A stretch of DNA of 64,000 nt from Candidatus Faeciplasma pullistercoris (GTDB lineage: Bacteria > Bacillota > Clostridia > Oscillospirales > Ruminococcaceae): positions 1 to 64,000 of the forward strand of contig DVLL01000005.1 of NCBI GenBank assembly GCA_018715525.1. The letters are read 5' to 3'. The translations under genes and the position numbers were made by a program. The number at the start of each line of letters is the position of its first letter. The stretch's first letter is position 1. The notes below the pieces were generated by a model. It was not told the DNA's origin, searched no databases, and was given only the letters and a program-made list of their open reading frames with translations. This document shows positions 27,113 to 36,890 of the stretch, piece by piece.

Positions 27113-27841
27113 TTAGTTCCAGCGACGTCTTTCCAGGACCCTTATGGTCAGGAAAATGAATATCACCGCTACGCTTATGAAGAAGAGCACGTTTGAGAAG
27201 TCAAAGATGCCGTAGGTAAAGGTGTAGTACCTGTCAGCAAAGGAAAGCTCGGTGAATATTTTCGCTATCCAGTCGACGGGTATTACCGCGGCAATAGAGG
27301 ATATCAGGTACAATGCGCACATTGAGACGAATCCGCCCACAGCCGCTATCACCTGATTCTCGGTAAGGGATGAAATAAGTATTCCCACAGCGATAAACGC
27401 CGCGCCGACAAGTATAAGTCCTACGACGTTTCCCAAGACCTCAAGCCACACGACGGGTCCGAAGAAGCTGAGCACAATAGCGTACACCAGCGTCATGCCT
27501 ACGCCGAGCAGGTAAATCAGGAATGAGGCGAAATACTTGCCCAGAACCAGGCTCGTAACGCTCACGGGAGCGGTCAGAAGGCACTGGTCGGTCTTGTTCT
27601 TCTTGTCCTCCGAAAGAGTTCTCATGGTAAGTATCGGTATCAGCACCAAAAGCACGAAGAAGAGTATCGAGAACATGCTCGACATATCTGTAGTCAGGTA
27701 CAAAAGTCCGTCCTGAGGGTTCTGGGACACCGAGGTGATGCTGAACAGCACGCCTGAGGCGGCAAAGAACGCGCCCAGGAAGATGTAGCCTATAAGCGAA
27801 TTGAAATAGGAGCTTACCTCCCGCTTGAATATTGCGTTCAT
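27113..27841 (-). CDS. ABC-2 type permease (GldF-like)
   Basis: 242 residues with six predicted membrane helices. The start MNAIFKREVSSYFNSLIGYI is typical of this permease group, and the motif TMRTLSEDKKNKTDQCLLTAPVS is characteristic of ABC-2 permeases of the Gld/Nos class. The start overlaps the ATPase gene stop by 4 nt. With the ATPase it should form the membrane core of the exporter. Confidence 0.9.
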   Translation of the reverse strand: MNAIFKREVSSYFNSLIGYIFLGAFFAASGVLFSITSVSQNPQDGLLYLTTDMSSMFSILFFVLLVLIPILTMRTLSEDKKNKTDQCLLTAPVSVTSLVLGKYFASFLIYLLGVGMTLVYAIVLSFFGPVVWLEVLGNVVGLILVGAAFIAVGILISSLTENQVIAAVGGFVSMCALYLISSIAAVIPVDWIAKIFTELSFADRYYTFTYGIFDFSNVLFFISVAVIFIFLTIRVLERRRWN

Positions 27842-28839
27842 GCTTTTCCGCCCTCCTTGTCTATCGACTCAAGGTCTTCCGCCTTCTTGGTCATAAACTC
27901 GTTCACGCTTTCTCCCATTGTCAGCTTAAGGAAGATGTCCTCGAGAGTCAGCTCGGACGAGCGCAGTCCTAAGATGTACCAGCTTCTCGACCACAGCCTC
28001 TTGTTGAGCTCCCGCCTTATGTCCGTTCCCTCGACCGCCTCGATGTTGTACTCCCATACTCCCTTTTCTCGCTGCATATCGGCAAGCACGTTGACAACTC
28101 CCGGTATCGAGCTTATCACCTTGACGACCTCCTCTCTGGGACCGTCTATCCTCGCTATAAGCTTATGGTCGGCTGTAAGAGCGCTCGAGAGGTTGTCGGC
28201 TGTGTCGTCAGCGACTATCCTGCCCTTGTTTATTACCACTATCCTGTCGCATACCGCCTGAACCTCGGTCAGGATATGCGAGGAAAGTATTACCGTGTGG
28301 TTTTTTCCGAGCTTTCTGATAAGCGTCCTTATCTCAATTATCTGCTTCGGGTCAAGTCCGACTGTCGGCTCGTCAAGAATGAGCACCCTCGGGTTGCCGA
28401 CAAGCGCCTGAGCAAGTCCGACGCGCTGCTTATAGCCCTTGGAGAGATTCTTTATCATTCTGTTGTAGACGTTGTCTATCTTTACAAGCTCGCATATCTC
28501 CTTGAGGTGAGTGTTTCTCGGAAGCTTGCAGCCCTTGAGCTCATATATGAAGCAAAGATACTCCTTGACGGTCATATCGAGATAGAGCGGAGGAAACTCG
28601 GGGAGATATCCTATCTCTTTTTTCGCCTCGATAGGGTTCTCAAGGATCTCCTTGCCGTTTATATACACCTCGCCGCTCGTGGAGGAAAGGTAACCGGTGA
28701 GGATATTCATGGTGGTGGACTTTCCCGCTCCGTTAGGACCTAAGAACCCGAGTATCTCGCCGTTGTTCGCCCGAAAGCTTATGTTGTCCACGGCAAGCTT
28801 GTCGCCGTAGGACTTTGTAAGGTTTTTGACCTCTATCAT
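27838..28839 (-). CDS. ABC transporter ATP-binding protein (GldA-like)
   Basis: 333 residues; powers the exporter encoded downstream. Walker A GPNGAGKST, signature LSKGYKQRVGLAQAL, Walker B VLILDEPTVGLD and the switch His (LSSHIL) are all present. The C-terminal 110 residues are the regulatory extension common in the GldA/CcmA-type subfamily. It is the first gene of a five-gene operon. A TATAAT at 28876-28881 on the minus strand is the probable -10 box; its -35 is weak. Confidence 0.93.
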   Translation of the reverse strand: MIEVKNLTKSYGDKLAVDNISFRANNGEILGFLGPNGAGKSTTMNILTGYLSSTSGEVYINGKEILENPIEAKKEIGYLPEFPPLYLDMTVKEYLCFIYELKGCKLPRNTHLKEICELVKIDNVYNRMIKNLSKGYKQRVGLAQALVGNPRVLILDEPTVGLDPKQIIEIRTLIRKLGKNHTVILSSHILTEVQAVCDRIVVINKGRIVADDTADNLSSALTADHKLIARIDGPREEVVKVISSIPGVVNVLADMQREKGVWEYNIEAVEGTDIRRELNKRLWSRSWYILGLRSSELTLEDIFLKLTMGESVNEFMTKKAEDLESIDKEGGKA

Positions 28840-28966
28840 CAGTTTTCATCCTTTCTGACGGATTTTAGCCCTGATATTATACAGCTATTCGTGTAATTGT
28901 ACTATCTTTATGTGTAAATCTCGTGTTAAGCTATTAAATTTTTATGAATCGCTGCCTGTCTGCGGC

Positions 28967-30442
28967 TTATCTGTTCTTAAGCATTTCGATAGAGCGCTTC
29001 ATCCTCGCGATGGTGTCCGGCTTGCCGATGATGTCGGCTATTTCAATCGCTCCGCCGGGAGTAAACTGCTTGCCGCTTATCGCGACTCTTACCGGCCAGA
29101 GAATATAGCCGTTCTTGACTCCCATTTCCGCAATAAGCTTGAACAGCTCGTCATGGATGGTCTGCTCGTTCCAGCTCTCCTGGGGTATCGCCTCGAGGAC
29201 GGGAAGCGCCCTCTCAAGAGCGTCAAGCGAGGTGTCGCAGTCGGTCTTCATCTTCTTGTTTACATAAAGAGAAAGGTCATAGTCGGGCATCCGGTCGATA
29301 AAGTCCACCTGCTCGGGGATGTCGGTGAACACCTCGGTGCGGTTCTGCAAAAGCGCCGCTATCTTGCCAAGGTCGACGTCCTCGCGCTTGACCGTCTGAC
29401 GGATGTAGGGCGCCGCGTACTCGGCAAACTTCTCCGGGGCGAGCCTGCGGATATACTCGGCGTTGATAGCCCTGAGCTTCAGTGGGTCGAATATCGCGGG
29501 AGACTTTGAAAGCCCGGATATGTCGAACTCGTCTATGAGCTCCTTCAGGGAGAATATCTCCCTTTCCCCCTTCGGCGCCCAGCCCAGAAGCGCGATATAG
29601 TTTATGACAGCCTCGCTCAGGTAGCCCTTCTCCATCAGATCCTCAAAGGAGGCGTCGCCGTTTCTCTTGGAAAGCTTGTTGTGCTTGTCCTTCATGATGT
29701 GCTCGACATGGATGTACTTGGGCACCTCCCAGCCGAACGCCTTATAAAGAAGGTTGTACTTGGGTGAGGAGGCAAGATACTCGTTTCCTCTGACGACATG
29801 GGTTATCCCCATGAGGTGGTCGTCTACAACATTCGCGAAATTGTAGGTGGGCATTCCGTCCGTCTTGAGGAGTATCTGGTCGTCAAGGGTGGAATTGTCT
29901 ACCGTTATGTCTCCGTAAAGCTCGTCGTGGAAGGTGGTCGTTCCCTCGAGCGGTATCTTCTGGCGTATTACATAGGGCACGCCCGCCGCGAGATTTTTCT
30001 CAATCTCTTCCTTGGGGAGATTGCGGCAGTGCCTGTCGTACATCGGGCTTACTCCCGAAGCCTCCTGCACCGCCTTGAGCTCGGTGAGCCTGTCCTTGTC
30101 GCAGAAGCAGTAATATGCCTCGCCCTTCTCGACAAGCTCAAGTGCGTATTTCTTGAATATCCCCATTCTCTGAGACTGGATATAGGGTCCGACAGGTCCT
30201 CCGATGTCCGGTCCCTCGTCCCAGTTGAGGCCTACTCTTTTCAGAGTGCGGTAAATTATCTCGGTGGCTCCCTCGACATATCTCTCCTGATCGGTATCCT
30301 CAATTCTTAAAATAAATTTTCCTCCCGCCTTCTTGGCAATAAGGTAGGTGTAAAGAGCGGTTCTGAGGTTTCCGATGTGCATATAGCCGGTGGGGCTGGG
30401 AGCAAATCTCGTTCTTACCTCTTTATTTGTTTCGTTGAGCAT
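28967..30442 (-). CDS. gltX: Glutamyl-tRNA synthetase
   Basis: Charges tRNA-Glu, and probably tRNA-Gln in an amidation pathway, as usual in Clostridia. 491 residues: HIGH-type motif [11 protein letters not shown] and KLSKR are intact; the C-terminal helical domains bind the anticodon. It lies 28 nt after ribF and is the last gene of the rimP-nusA-infB operon as I read it; its position there is not the classical Bacillus order. Confidence 0.96.
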   Translation of the reverse strand: MLNETNKEVRTRFAPSPTGYMHIGNLRTALYTYLIAKKAGGKFILRIEDTDQERYVEGATEIIYRTLKRVGLNWDEGPDIGGPVGPYIQSQRMGIFKKYALELVEKGEAYYCFCDKDRLTELKAVQEASGVSPMYDRHCRNLPKEEIEKNLAAGVPYVIRQKIPLEGTTTFHDELYGDITVDNSTLDDQILLKTDGMPTYNFANVVDDHLMGITHVVRGNEYLASSPKYNLLYKAFGWEVPKYIHVEHIMKDKHNKLSKRNGDASFEDLMEKGYLSEAVINYIALLGWAPKGEREIFSLKELIDEFDISGLSKSPAIFDPLKLRAINAEYIRRLAPEKFAEYAAPYIRQTVKREDVDLGKIAALLQNRTEVFTDIPEQVDFIDRMPDYDLSLYVNKKMKTDCDTSLDALERALPVLEAIPQESWNEQTIHDELFKLIAEMGVKNGYILWPVRVAISGKQFTPGGAIEIADIIGKPDTIARMKRSIEMLKNR

Positions 30443-30470
30443 AGTTTCTCAGGCTGAACAGCTTATGGGC

Positions 30471-31349
30471 TTACTCGCCGGCAAAAGCTGCGCCCTCCTC
30501 CTTCCTCTTACTTATGTCTGCGTTGATTTGTTCTATGAGAGCCGTCAGAGAGTCAAATTTTTTCTCCCGACGGTAAAAATCATTAAAAATTATACATGCC
30601 GTAGAGTCGTATACACTATCTTCAAACCCTAAGATATGGGTTTCGACGCCGCGGGCGCTTTCCTGCGAGACAGTCGGCTTGACCCCTATGTCGGTAACGC
30701 CCATATACCTGCGTCCCGCTATCTCCACGTCGCTGGAATATACGCCGTCGGGAGGCAAAAGCTTGCAGCCGTCATAGGTGGTGTTTATGGTGCGTATGCC
30801 CATCCGGCGTCCGAGGCTCGCGCCGTGGATGACCTTTCCGCGAAGAAAGTAGTTATATCCTAAAAGCCGGTTTGCCTCCTTGAGCCTTTCCGACTCTATG
30901 AGCCCCCTTATCCTTGTCGTGGAGACCGGCTCGCCGCCGTCGATACGGAGCGGCACGCTTATCAGCCTTTTGCCATGTCCGGAAAGGATCGCTCCGAGCT
31001 CGCCTGCTCCCGCGGCCGCCCCCTTGCCGAAACGAAAGTTCTCGCCGCAGACAACGACGTCCGCATGCAGTCTTTCAATAAGCTGAGAGCTGACGAATTC
31101 CTCCGCGCTCATCTCCCTGACGCCCGCAAAGGAAGCGAATATCACTCTGTCCGCGCCTGCCGCAAGGAGCTTTTCCTCCTTTTCGGAGTCGGTCAGCAAA
31201 AGCTTTCTGACGCCCTTGGTGTCAAGCTCATCGGAGGAAAAGGTGTAAACAAGCCTTTCGTCCGCTCCGGAACGCAGCAGCGCGTCGAGCGCGGTCATGT
31301 GCCCGGTGTGAACCCCGTCAAACAGCCCCAGAAGCACTGCCCTTGTCAT
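30471..31349 (-). CDS. ribF: Riboflavin kinase / FAD synthetase
   Basis: Bifunctional enzyme converting riboflavin to FMN and then FAD. 292 residues. N-terminal adenylyltransferase domain with GLFDGVHTGHM and VSTTRIRGLI; C-terminal flavokinase domain with GRRMGIRTINT and the Asp/Gly-rich loops. It sits 38 nt after truB, the usual truB-ribF neighbourhood. No FMN riboswitch precedes it. Confidence 0.95.
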   Translation of the reverse strand: MTRAVLLGLFDGVHTGHMTALDALLRSGADERLVYTFSSDELDTKGVRKLLLTDSEKEEKLLAAGADRVIFASFAGVREMSAEEFVSSQLIERLHADVVVCGENFRFGKGAAAGAGELGAILSGHGKRLISVPLRIDGGEPVSTTRIRGLIESERLKEANRLLGYNYFLRGKVIHGASLGRRMGIRTINTTYDGCKLLPPDGVYSSDVEIAGRRYMGVTDIGVKPTVSQESARGVETHILGFEDSVYDSTACIIFNDFYRREKKFDSLTALIEQINADISKRKEEGAAFAGE

Positions 31350-31387
31350 TCGACCGTCTCCCCCTTTCCGGGATACCTTTTATAATA

Positions 31388-32302
31388 TCACCAAAAATTT
31401 TTGTACACTTCCATTTCACGAGGCTGCCCGTCCTCCCGGCTTTTGACCCTGCACAGCCCCAAAAAATTCCCGCTTTCGCCATAGACTCGGTATATCCCCT
31501 CGCGCAAGGCTCCCTTTACCCTGTCCGGGTCGAGCCTTACCCCGCTTTTATACATCCTCTCCTGCTTGCAGGAAAGCGATAATCCCGGATAGCGCTCAAA
31601 TAGGGAATCGGTTGGAATAAGCCTTGTCCACGGGTCGGGCATTTTTTTTATCTCGTCAAGCGTCACGCATTCGGATAGCCCAAACCCCTGCGAGGAGGTT
31701 CTTGTCAGAGCGGTCATCACCCCTCCGGTGCCCAAAAGCTCGCCGAGGTCGTCTATTATCGAGCGGATATAGGTTCCCTTTGAGCAGGATATCTCAAGCT
31801 CGCCTGACTGAGCGCTTTGGTCAAACCCGATAAGCTCTGCCGAGTAGACCTCGACCCGCCTAGGCGTTCTTTCAACGCTCACTCCCTGCCTTGCCAAATC
31901 GTAAAGCCTTCTGCCGCCGACCTGAACCGCCGAATACATCGGCGGGAGCTGGGTTATCACCCCTCTGAAGCTGTCAAGAGCCGCCAAAAGCTCCTCCCGA
32001 GAGGCGGTTTTGCCGCTTCTCTTTACGACCTCTCCGGTGACATCAAGCGTGTCGGTCGAATATCCGAGAGCAAACCCGGCGCGGTAGCTCTTTTCGTTTT
32101 CCGGCAGGATGTCCGCCGCCCTCGTCGCCTTTCCGACTAAAACCGGCAGGACTCCGGTCGCCATCGGATCAAGCGTCCCGGTATGCCCGAGCCTTCGCTC
32201 ACGGAGCACTCCCCTGAGCACCGCTATCACGTCAAACGAGGTGAACCCCGAGGGCTTGTCTATCAGAATAACGCCGGAGCGCGCTGCAACAAGCTCGCTC
32301 AT
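31388..32302 (-). CDS. truB: tRNA pseudouridine-55 synthase
   Basis: Makes pseudouridine 55 in the T-loop of tRNAs. 304 residues. The catalytic Asp lies in LGHTGTLDPMATGVLPV, with KPSGFTSFDV before it. A C-terminal PUA-like region is present. The start overlaps the nrnA stop by 4 nt (ATGA). Confidence 0.96.
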   Translation of the reverse strand: MSELVAARSGVILIDKPSGFTSFDVIAVLRGVLRERRLGHTGTLDPMATGVLPVLVGKATRAADILPENEKSYRAGFALGYSTDTLDVTGEVVKRSGKTASREELLAALDSFRGVITQLPPMYSAVQVGGRRLYDLARQGVSVERTPRRVEVYSAELIGFDQSAQSGELEISCSKGTYIRSIIDDLGELLGTGGVMTALTRTSSQGFGLSECVTLDEIKKMPDPWTRLIPTDSLFERYPGLSLSCKQERMYKSGVRLDPDRVKGALREGIYRVYGESGNFLGLCRVKSREDGQPREMEVYKNFW

Positions 32303-33243
32303 AGATACTTTTCCGCCTCGGAGACTATTCTAAGCAGCGCGGAATCAGCGCTTCCGCTGACCGTACAGCCCGCCGCCCTGACGTGTCCGCCGCCGCCGAA
32401 TTTTTCCGCTATCTCGCAGGCGTCCGCGCATACCGTTCTTAGCGACACCTTGAAGCATTCAGGGTTGTCCTCCTGCTGCTTCATGGTAATGCCTATCTTC
32501 ACTCCCTCGACGTTGAGGGGTATAGACGCCATACCGTCCAGCTCGGCGCGGTCTATGCCGTACTTTTCGATAAACTCGTTGGTTATGACTATCACGGCTA
32601 TGCCGCCCTCGTCAAAATACCTTATCCCGCCGATGAGGATCTGCTCCGCCGCGAGCCTTCCGCGGGATTTTATGTCAAACATCCTGCGGTTGATCTCCTC
32701 ATAATCCGCCCCCAGCTCCATAAGCCTTGCCGCAGCCCTGTGAGCCGCCGGCGTAGTGTTCTGGAACTTGAAGCAGCCGGTGTCGGTGGCGATGCCGGTA
32801 TAGAGGCAGGAGGCGACTATCCCCGACGGAGTGCCTCCCATATGCTCAAACAGCTCGTACAAAACAAGGCAGGTCGCGCTGGCGTCCGGGTCTATAAAAT
32901 TGCGGGCGGCGAACCTCTTACTCGTCCTGTGGTGGTCTATGCACAGGTCTATCCTGTCCGAGTAGTGCTCAAGCCTCTCTCCCAGAAGCTGAGTGTCCGC
33001 CACGTCCACCGAGACGACATGCCTTTCCTCAAACTCCTGCTGAGTATACCCCTCGGACAAAAACGAGAATCTTTGCGGTATCCCGTCAGAGTTAAGGACA
33101 TTCGCCCTTTTGCCCATGGCGCGCAGGTAATAGCAGAGCGCGAGCCCCGCTCCGATGCAGTCGCCGTCCGGGCTCTTGTGGGTGAGTATGGTTATGTTGT
33201 CCCAGCCGGACAACAGCGCCGCCAGTCCTTCGTAATCTATCAT
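32299..33243 (-). CDS. nrnA: DHH/DHHA1 phosphoesterase (NrnA-like)
   Basis: Probable nanoRNase and pAp or c-di-nucleotide product phosphatase. 314 residues. Metal motifs are visible: HKSPDGDCIGAG, VDVADT, DHHRTS and the DHHA1 GGGGHVRAAG near the C-terminus. The start directly follows the rbfA stop (TAAATG). Its place between rbfA and truB is the standard Firmicute order, linking RNA turnover with ribosome maturation. Confidence 0.93.
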   Translation of the reverse strand: MIDYEGLAALLSGWDNITILTHKSPDGDCIGAGLALCYYLRAMGKRANVLNSDGIPQRFSFLSEGYTQQEFEERHVVSVDVADTQLLGERLEHYSDRIDLCIDHHRTSKRFAARNFIDPDASATCLVLYELFEHMGGTPSGIVASCLYTGIATDTGCFKFQNTTPAAHRAAARLMELGADYEEINRRMFDIKSRGRLAAEQILIGGIRYFDEGGIAVIVITNEFIEKYGIDRAELDGMASIPLNVEGVKIGITMKQQEDNPECFKVSLRTVCADACEIAEKFGGGGHVRAAGCTVSGSADSALLRIVSEAEKYL

Positions 33244-33648
33244 TTATTCTTCCTCCGGCATGCTTTTTGGATCGCCCTCGCCGTCCTCTGCCGGGTCGTC
33301 CTTTGGAATGTCGTGCTCCTTGAGTATCTTTGATATTCTTGCGGAATACTCGGTGGAGTCGTCAGGTATGAACCTCAGCTCAGGCGCCTTGCGCAGGTGA
33401 AGAAGGCTTGATACCTCACGGCGTATCAGCCCGGAGGCGCTCTCAAGACCCTTCACCGCCTCCTTTGCCCGCTCCATTCCCTCTACACTGGATATATATA
33501 CCCTTGCGGAGGAGCGGTCACGGGTGACCTCGCATCTGACCACGGTGAGCATCTGACCCTTTATTCTCGGATCCTTCAGCTCAGGTATCATGCCGCTTAT
33601 TATCCTTTGCAGGTCGGACGCCATCCGTCCCGATTTGAAATCAGCCAC
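33244..33648 (-). CDS. rbfA: Ribosome-binding factor A
   Basis: Late 30S assembly factor that binds 16S rRNA. 134 residues; KH-like fold with VRCEVTRDRSSARVYIS and LRKAPELRFIPDDSTEY typical. The start is GTG with a modest AAAGGCGGG site, 20 nt after infB. The C-terminus is an acidic tail (PAEDGEGDPKSMPEEE). Confidence 0.94.
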   Translation of the reverse strand: MADFKSGRMASDLQRIISGMIPELKDPRIKGQMLTVVRCEVTRDRSSARVYISSVEGMERAKEAVKGLESASGLIRREVSSLLHLRKAPELRFIPDDSTEYSARISKILKEHDIPKDDPAEDGEGDPKSMPEEE

Positions 33649-33667
33649 TAATTACCCGCCTTTCAGT

Positions 33668-36241
33668 TTATTTGCTCGTCTCGGTCATCTGGTACGCCTC
33701 GAAGATATCTCCCTCCTTGAAGTCGTTGAACTTCTCAAGGGTTATTCCGCACTCAAAGCCTGCCGCGACATCCTTGACATTATCCTTGAATCTCTTCAAG
33801 CTGGACATTTTGTCCTCGCTTATAACTATTCCGTCACGAACCACTCTTACAAGGTCATTTCTCGATATCTTTCCGCTCACGACATAGCAGCCCGCTACCG
33901 AGCCCACGCCAGAGATCTTGTAGACCTGTCTTACCTCTACTCTCGCGGTGTCCGTCTCGACAAACTTCGGAGCGAGCATTCCCTTCATGGCGGTCTGGAT
34001 CTCCTCAATGGCGTCATAAATTACCCTGTAGGTCCTCAGATCCACTCCCTCGCGCTCGGCGTTTTCCTTGGCGACAGGGTCAGGTCTTACGTTAAAGCCT
34101 ACTATTATGGCGTTCGAGGCGGTGGCGAGCATGACGTCAGACTCGGAAATAGCTCCGACTCCGCCGTGGATGACTTTGACCTTTACCTCGTCGTTGGATA
34201 TCTTTTCAAGGGACTGCTTTACAGCCTCGACCGAGCCCTGGACGTCCGCCTTTACTATTATAGGCAGCTCCTTGACCTCGCCCTCGGATATCTGGCTGAA
34301 CAGGTTGTCCAGCGTTACCTTCTGGTACTGCTTGAATACCTCCTCCTTAGCCTCCTGCTTGCGCTGCTCGACAAGCTCTCTTGCGAGCTTCTCGTCGGCT
34401 ACGGCGTTAAACACGTCTCCCGCCGAGGGAACGTCGGCAAGTCCGGTTATCTCGACCGGCACCGAGGGTCCCGCGGTCTTTACAGCCCTGCCCTTGTCGT
34501 CGGTCATCGTCCTTACTCTTCCGACGGCGGTTCCGGCGATAATGACGTCGCCGAGCCTCAGCGTTCCGTTCTGGACAAGCACAGTCGCTACAGGTCCTCT
34601 GCCCTTGTCGAGCCTTGCCTCGATTATCGAGCCCTTGGCGAGCCTGTTGGGATTTGCCTTGAGCTCAAGCACGTCGGCTGTAAGAATGACGTTTTCAAGC
34701 AGGTCGTCTATGCCCTGACCCGTCTTTGCGGAAACAGGCACGCATATGACGTCTCCGCCCCACTCCTCAGGCACAAGCTCATGCTCGGTGAGCTGCTGCA
34801 TTATCCTGTCGGGGTTTGCGCCCTCTTTATCTATTTTGTTTATGGCTACTATTATCGAAACTCCCGCGGCCTTTGCGTGGCTTATAGCCTCAACGGTCTG
34901 AGGCATTATTCCGTCGTCAGCCGCGACTACGAGTATGGCGATATCCGTTACCATCGCTCCGCGAAGTCTCATAGCGGTAAACGCCTCGTGTCCGGGGGTG
35001 TCGAGGAAGGTTATCTCCCTGCCGTTCACGCTCACCCTGTACGCGCCTATGTGCTGGGTGATTCCTCCCGCCTCTGTAGCGGTGACGTTGGCGTGTCTTA
35101 TCCTGTCGAGCAGCGAGGTCTTTCCGTGGTCGACGTGTCCCATGACGACTACTACAGGGTCTCTGGGAACTAAATCCTCCGGCTTATCCTCCTCATCGAC
35201 AATAAGCCTCTCCTCGATGGTGACTACTACCTCGTGCTCCACCTTTGCGCCAAGCTCCTCGGCTACCAAGGCTGCGGTGTCAAAATCAATGGTCTGGTTC
35301 TGGTTTGCCATTACTCCAAGACCTATGAGTTTCTTGATAACATCCGAAACGGTCGCCTTGAGGCGTGTGGCAAGCTCGGAAACGACTATCTCGTCGGGTA
35401 TCATTACCCTAAGCTGCTGCTTTCTCGCCCTCTCAAGCTCAAGACGCTTCATCTTCTCCGCCTCGGTCTCACACTTTGTGGAAAGTCTTTCCTTCTTCTG
35501 CTGCTTTGACTTCTGGACAAGCTTCTGCTTCTTCTGGTAGTTGTCTCCGAAGCGGCTCTTGGTGTCGGCGAGGCTGTCGTACTTGTCGTTGTACTTGTCG
35601 ATATTCACATAGCTTCCCCTTGTGTCGACAACCTTCTTGTTCTCCGTCGACTCATAGGCGGAGCTTCCGGTCGAGTTGGTGACAAGCTGCACCCTCTCGC
35701 CCCTGTCCTGCTTCTTGGCGGGCTTCTTCTCGTCGTGGCGGGGCAGAGGCTTCGCCGCGGACTTGGTCTCAGATTTAACCTCCGGCTTATTCTCAGGCTT
35801 GGCTTCCTGCTTAGCCTGAGGATTCGCCTCCGGCTTGGAAGCGGGTTTTGCCTCCGACCCTACCTCGGGCTTAGTCTCGGGCTTTGGCTGGGACTGGGGC
35901 TTTGTCTCCTGCTTTACCTCGGGCTTTGGCTCTGCCTTTGTCTCCGGCTTGGAAGCGGGTTTTGCCTCCGACTTGGGCTCCTGCTTTGCCTGAGCGGGCT
36001 TATTCTGCTGCTGAGGCTGCTTTGTCACCGGCTTTCTCGAGGGCTTATAGGCGAAGTAGGCGTCAAAGCTCTCCACCTGGTTCTTCTGGGTAAAGTACTC
36101 GAGAACGTAGTTTACCTCCTCCGACGAAAGCACTACTCCCGCCTTTTTGACCCCGTACTTGGGCGCAAGGCAGTCTATAATGTCGTTTACCGGCAGCTTC
36201 AGGTCTTTTGCAAGGTCGTTTAATTTATATTTTGTAATCAT
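33668..36241 (-). CDS. infB: Translation initiation factor IF-2
   Basis: GTPase that brings fMet-tRNA to the 30S subunit. 857 residues. After a short N-terminal domain (about 1-60) there is a repetitive Lys/Pro/Glu segment of about 110 residues (KPE, KPA, SEAKPA), then the IF2_N domain, the GTPase ([18 protein letters not shown]) and C-terminal beta/C domains. The ATG at 36241 has AAGGAG at proper spacing; the ATG at 36247 is too close to it. It follows ylxQ. Confidence 0.96.
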   Translation of the reverse strand: MITKYKLNDLAKDLKLPVNDIIDCLAPKYGVKKAGVVLSSEEVNYVLEYFTQKNQVESFDAYFAYKPSRKPVTKQPQQQNKPAQAKQEPKSEAKPASKPETKAEPKPEVKQETKPQSQPKPETKPEVGSEAKPASKPEANPQAKQEAKPENKPEVKSETKSAAKPLPRHDEKKPAKKQDRGERVQLVTNSTGSSAYESTENKKVVDTRGSYVNIDKYNDKYDSLADTKSRFGDNYQKKQKLVQKSKQQKKERLSTKCETEAEKMKRLELERARKQQLRVMIPDEIVVSELATRLKATVSDVIKKLIGLGVMANQNQTIDFDTAALVAEELGAKVEHEVVVTIEERLIVDEEDKPEDLVPRDPVVVVMGHVDHGKTSLLDRIRHANVTATEAGGITQHIGAYRVSVNGREITFLDTPGHEAFTAMRLRGAMVTDIAILVVAADDGIMPQTVEAISHAKAAGVSIIVAINKIDKEGANPDRIMQQLTEHELVPEEWGGDVICVPVSAKTGQGIDDLLENVILTADVLELKANPNRLAKGSIIEARLDKGRGPVATVLVQNGTLRLGDVIIAGTAVGRVRTMTDDKGRAVKTAGPSVPVEITGLADVPSAGDVFNAVADEKLARELVEQRKQEAKEEVFKQYQKVTLDNLFSQISEGEVKELPIIVKADVQGSVEAVKQSLEKISNDEVKVKVIHGGVGAISESDVMLATASNAIIVGFNVRPDPVAKENAEREGVDLRTYRVIYDAIEEIQTAMKGMLAPKFVETDTARVEVRQVYKISGVGSVAGCYVVSGKISRNDLVRVVRDGIVISEDKMSSLKRFKDNVKDVAAGFECGITLEKFNDFKEGDIFEAYQMTETSK

Positions 36242-36253
36242 AGGCATATCTCC

Positions 36254-36592
36254 TTATTCACATTCAAGGCTATCCGAGTCGAGGGCTGCTTTTTTTAGGT
36301 TCTTTTTCATAGCGTTCATAAATCCGGGGTCTGTGACCGCCATCACGCCGTACATTTTTCCCAAAGCGTATCCTATATCCTCCATGTCGAGGGTGGTGAC
36401 ATACATCTGCACGCCCTCGGCAAAGCATACCTGCGAAATCTCGGAGCGGGAATTTTTCGCGAGGTCACAGGTGACTATCACGCCGACCGCCTTGCCGCAG
36501 CGGCAGGAGTTTTTCACCTCGTCCATCCCTACTATCAGCTTGCCGGACTTGCGGCAGATGGTAAGTATACCGGTTATGTCATTTCTCTTCAT
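36254..36592 (-). CDS. ylxQ: L7Ae-family RNA-binding protein YlxQ
   Basis: 112 residues with the L7Ae/L30e fold (ILTICRKSGKLIVGMDEV, VIVTCDLAKNS). It binds K-turn-like RNA in relatives; the biological target is unknown. It overlaps the ylxR gene by 14 nt, supporting coupled translation in the nusA-infB operon. Confidence 0.9.
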   Translation of the reverse strand: MKRNDITGILTICRKSGKLIVGMDEVKNSCRCGKAVGVIVTCDLAKNSRSEISQVCFAEGVQMYVTTLDMEDIGYALGKMYGVMAVTDPGFMNAMKKNLKKAALDSDSLECE

Positions 36593-36890
36593 CCGCCGCT
36601 CCCTCCTTCAGCTCGGCTTCAAGCCGCTCGTAAACCTCGGCGGGAATATCGGCTGAAAACGCTCTTTCCAGCCTTTTAGCCCTTCTAGCCATTTTCAGAC
36701 ACTCGGCGTTAGGGCAGATATACGCGCCTCTTCCCGACTTCTTGCCGGTTGGGTCGACGGATATCTCTCCCTCCGGCGTCCGCACTATTCTTATAAGCTC
36801 GCGTTTCTCCTTTGGCTCACCGCAGCCAAGGCAGGTGCGCACAGGCGGCTTCTTAAGCGCCTTCTTAGGCTGCTTATTCTGCTTGGCCAT
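36579..36890 (-). CDS. ylxR: YlxR (DUF448) RNA-binding protein
   Basis: 103 residues. The family core is RTCLGCGEPKEKRELIRIVR with GRGAYICPN and two Cys pairs that may bind zinc. The ATG at 36890 (MAKQNKQPKK) lies inside the 3' end of nusA, a 17-nt overlap; the frame extends to 36944 but without a better start. Members bind RNase P or DNA in reported cases; the role here is not established. Confidence 0.9.
   Translation of the reverse strand: MAKQNKQPKKALKKPPVRTCLGCGEPKEKRELIRIVRTPEGEISVDPTGKKSGRGAYICPNAECLKMARRAKRLERAFSADIPAEVYERLEAELKEGAADEEK

Noticed and set aside
33590-35173. 527-codon frame antisense to infB
   Set aside because: Entirely within infB, low protein-like quality, and GC-rich third positions explain the missing stops. 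IF-2 on the other strand is certain.
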